Shown here piece after piece: positions 62,061 to 64,000 of a stretch of DNA of 64,000 bases (position 1 is the stretch's first letter; each line of letters begins with the position of its first letter). A program made the position numbers and the translations under genes. Source of the stretch: Variovorax sp. J22P240 (GTDB taxonomy: Bacteria; Pseudomonadota; Gammaproteobacteria; Burkholderiales; Burkholderiaceae_C); NCBI RefSeq assembly GCF_030316855.1, contig NZ_JASZYR010000006.1:1-64000 (forward strand), in the 5' to 3' direction. The notes under the pieces were generated by a model, which searched no databases, had not been told where the DNA came from, and saw only the letters and a list, made by a program, of their open reading frames with translations.

Positions 62061-63746
62061 ATGACCTCTCCCTTGAAGCTGGCGAGCTTCCGTCCCCGGC
62101 TCATCGACGCCCTCGCGGGCTACAGCCAGGAACGCTTCTTCAAGGATCTCGGCGCCGGCGCCACGGTGGGCATCGTGGCGCTGCCGCTGGCCATGGCCTT
62201 CGCGATCGCCTCGGGGCTCAAGCCCGAAGCCGGCATCTGGACCGCCATCATCGCGGGCTTCCTGATATCGGCGCTCGGCGGGTCGGCGGTGCAGATCGGC
62301 GGACCGGCGGGCGCCTTCATCGTGATCGTCTACGGCATCGTCGAGCGCTACGGCGTCGCGAACCTGCTGATCTCCACCGCTTGCGCCGGCGTGCTGCTCT
62401 TCCTCATGGGGCTGTTTCGGCTCGGGACGCTGGTGCGCTACGTGCCGGTGTCGATCGTGATCGGCTTCACCAACGGCATCGCGACGCTGATCCTGATCTC
62501 GCAGATCAAGGACTGGCTGGGCCTCTCGATTGCCAAGATGCCGGCCGACATGTTCTCGCAGATCCATACGCTGGCAACGAATCTCGGCAGCTTCAATCCC
62601 TACGCCTTCGGGCTCGGCCTCGCCTGCCTCATCGGCCTGTTCGCATGGCCGCATCTGCTGCACGACAAGACGCGCTTCGGGCACGCCGTGCATTTCGTGC
62701 TGGGTCGCATGGCCGACACTCGCGCCGCCCGAGCGGGGTCGCGCGTGCCTGGGCCCATCGTCGCGCTGATCACGCTGACGCTGGTGTCGTGGGGCTTCAG
62801 TCTGCCCGTCGAGACCATCGGCACGCGCTTCGGCGGAATCCCCGGTGGCGTGCCGGGGTTCGCGCTGCCCGATTTCACATGGGAGACGGTCAAGCAACTG
62901 GTGACGCCGACGCTCACCATCGCGATGCTCGGAGCCATCGAATCGCTGTTGTGCGCGCGAGTGGCCGATCAGGTCAGCGGGCTGCCGCGACACGATCCGA
63001 ATCAGGAACTGATGGCGCAGGGCATCGCCAACACTGTCGTGCCTTTCTTCGGCGGCATGCCGGCCACCGGCACGATTGCGCGGACCATCACCAACCTGCG
63101 CGCGGGCGCGAGTTCACCCATCGCGGGCATCGTGCATGCGCTCACTCTGATGGTGGTCGTGCTGGTCGCTGCGCCGCTCGCGCAGCATGTGCCGCTCGCG
63201 GTCCTGGCGGGCATCCTCGTCTTCGTGGCCTGGAACATGGGCGAGTGGCGCGAGTTCTCGCCGTACATGCTGCGGCGCTTCAGCCGCCACTACCGACTGC
63301 TGATGCTGGGCACCTTCTTCCTCACGGTCGTGTTCGACCTCACCGTGGCGGTGCAGGTGGGCATCGTGCTGGCCTGCGCGCTCTTTGTCCGGCGCATGAG
63401 CACGCTGTTCAGCGTCGAGATGGTGTCGCTGGAGCCGCCGGTGCTGACATTCAGGCTCTACGGCACGCTGTTCTTCGGCGCGGCAGCCAAGTTGGACCCG
63501 ACCGTGCAGGCCGTCGAACGCGCCCCCCGCGGCATGACAGTGGTGCTCGATGCGATGCATCTGATTTCGCTGGACGCGACCGGCCTCGATGCGCTGCGGC
63601 AGGTGCACAAGGCCGTCCTGTCGCGCGGCGGCGTGCTGCGCATCGAGTCGCTGCAGCCGCAGCCTCTGGAGGTGATCGTGCGGTCGGGATTCGCGGCCGA
63701 ACTCAGAACCGGTGGTGACGCCGACGCGGCCGCGCACGGCGCCTGA
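62061..63746 (+). CDS. SulP-family anion transporter (SLC26-like)
   Basis: 561 residues. About twelve TM helices with the SulP signature (ALPLAMAFAIASGLKPEAGIWTAIIAGF, GGSAVQIGGPAGAFIVIV) and FTNGIATLILISQIKDWLG are followed by a C-terminal STAS domain (from about 445; TVVLDAMHLISLDATGLDALRQV). It transports sulfate, bicarbonate or another anion; the family does not allow the substrate to be fixed. It begins right after a short hairpin and has no clear Shine-Dalgarno. Downstream, 5 bases on, a Bug gene converges. Confidence 0.9.
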   Translation: MTSPLKLASFRPRLIDALAGYSQERFFKDLGAGATVGIVALPLAMAFAIASGLKPEAGIWTAIIAGFLISALGGSAVQIGGPAGAFIVIVYGIVERYGVANLLISTACAGVLLFLMGLFRLGTLVRYVPVSIVIGFTNGIATLILISQIKDWLGLSIAKMPADMFSQIHTLATNLGSFNPYAFGLGLACLIGLFAWPHLLHDKTRFGHAVHFVLGRMADTRAARAGSRVPGPIVALITLTLVSWGFSLPVETIGTRFGGIPGGVPGFALPDFTWETVKQLVTPTLTIAMLGAIESLLCARVADQVSGLPRHDPNQELMAQGIANTVVPFFGGMPATGTIARTITNLRAGASSPIAGIVHALTLMVVVLVAAPLAQHVPLAVLAGILVFVAWNMGEWREFSPYMLRRFSRHYRLLMLGTFFLTVVFDLTVAVQVGIVLACALFVRRMSTLFSVEMVSLEPPVLTFRLYGTLFFGAAAKLDPTVQAVERAPRGMTVVLDAMHLISLDATGLDALRQVHKAVLSRGGVLRIESLQPQPLEVIVRSGFAAELRTGGDADAAAHGA

Positions 63747-63751
63747 GCACC

Positions 63752-64000
63752 TCAGTCCACCTTGATGTTGGCCGCCTTCACGATCTCGGCGTAGCGCTTC
63801 AGGTCCGACCGGATCTCCTGGCCGAACTCGGCCGGCGTATTGCCTGAAGCTGTGATGCCGAGCGCGGCGAGCCGATCCTTGATGTCTGGTGACTGGACGA
63901 CCGCGTTGAGTTCGCGCTGCAGCTTGTCGACGATGGGCTGCGGCGTCTTTGCCGGCGCGAGGATGCCGATCCACGAAACAGATTCGAAGCCCGGCACGCC
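63752..64000 (-). CDS. Bug-type tripartite tricarboxylate receptor, C-terminal part (partial)
   Basis: The last 82 codons of a Bug family periplasmic receptor, cut by the right edge. GVPGFESVSWIGILAPAKTPQPIVDKLQREL and the closing ALGITASGNTPAEFGQEIRSDLKRYAEIVKAANI are typical of the C-terminal lobe. The ligand is unknown. No transporter membrane genes are seen next to it. Confidence 0.88.
   Translation of the reverse strand, partial: GVPGFESVSWIGILAPAKTPQPIVDKLQRELNAVVQSPDIKDRLAALGITASGNTPAEFGQEIRSDLKRYAEIVKAANIKVD

Overview
The window is a high-GC, densely packed chromosomal segment. It most resembles a betaproteobacterium of the Comamonadaceae (Variovorax/Acidovorax type). The signs are Bug-type tripartite tricarboxylate receptors at both ends, a serS/tRNA-Ser pair, SlpA-type FKBP next to ispH, many LysR regulators, and the fdh/DUF3305/DUF3306 formate dehydrogenase locus. 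This placement is inferred from gene content, not from a search. No phage genes, insertion sequences, CRISPR arrays or rRNA were seen, and no gene-free stretch exceeds about 200 bases.

Layout. (1) 1-12437 is an acyl-CoA catabolic island. A minus-strand run (etfB, HMG-CoA lyase, LiuC-like hydratase, an AMACR-like class III CoA protein, two acyl-CoA dehydrogenases, an acyl-CoA ligase) is followed by an IclR regulator, which is divergent from a thiolase, a FadB/FadJ-type fusion and a Bug solute receptor. The set suits import, activation, epimerisation and beta-oxidation of a methyl-branched acid ending in HMG-CoA. (2) 12572-20555 is mostly housekeeping: tRNA-Ser(CGA), serS, a VOC protein, a threonine-dehydratase-like enzyme, ispH, fkpB, radC, an Smr protein, a truncated haemoglobin, a 2-oxoglutarate oxygenase and a GNAT protein. 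(3) 20562-23078 is a large orphan FtsX/MacB-type permease. (4) 23126-33679 is a periplasm-facing, membrane-bound formate dehydrogenase locus: TAT-exported Cys-type catalytic subunit, Fe-S subunit, cytochrome b subunit, FdhD, a TorD-type chaperone, a multi-cluster ferredoxin-like protein, DUF3305/DUF3306, and three small exported proteins.

(5) 33869-36188 carries a GAF-like protein (divergent from the fdh locus over a perfect 17-bp palindrome), an FHA protein and a beta-propeller lipoprotein. (6) 36294-43015 is a second, cytosolic NAD-linked formate dehydrogenase. FdsG and FdsB are fused in one chain, FdsA follows, no FdsD is visible, and LysR genes lie on both sides. A perfect 9-12-9 inverted repeat sits between the upstream LysR gene and fdsGB. 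An mrp/apbC gene follows. (7) 44221-54979 is a sulfur-centred locus. Three overlapping minus-strand genes encode a flavin monooxygenase of the acyl-CoA-dehydrogenase fold, a Q-type thiol dioxygenase and a four-domain rhodanese. Facing them is a plus-strand run: SsuD-like luciferase-family monooxygenase, ABC transporter, a cytochrome c with an unassigned C-terminal half, a second solute receptor and a CysB/Cbl-type regulator. This is the best candidate for an undescribed pathway.

(8) 55070-64000 holds a 29-residue membrane peptide gene with its own promoter-like and terminator elements, a TTC38-like protein with a berberine-bridge-type oxidase opposite an AraC regulator, a GNAT protein, metG, a small lipoprotein, a SulP transporter and the end of another Bug receptor. 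Translational coupling through ATGA/GTGA overlaps is frequent and helps define operons and starts.
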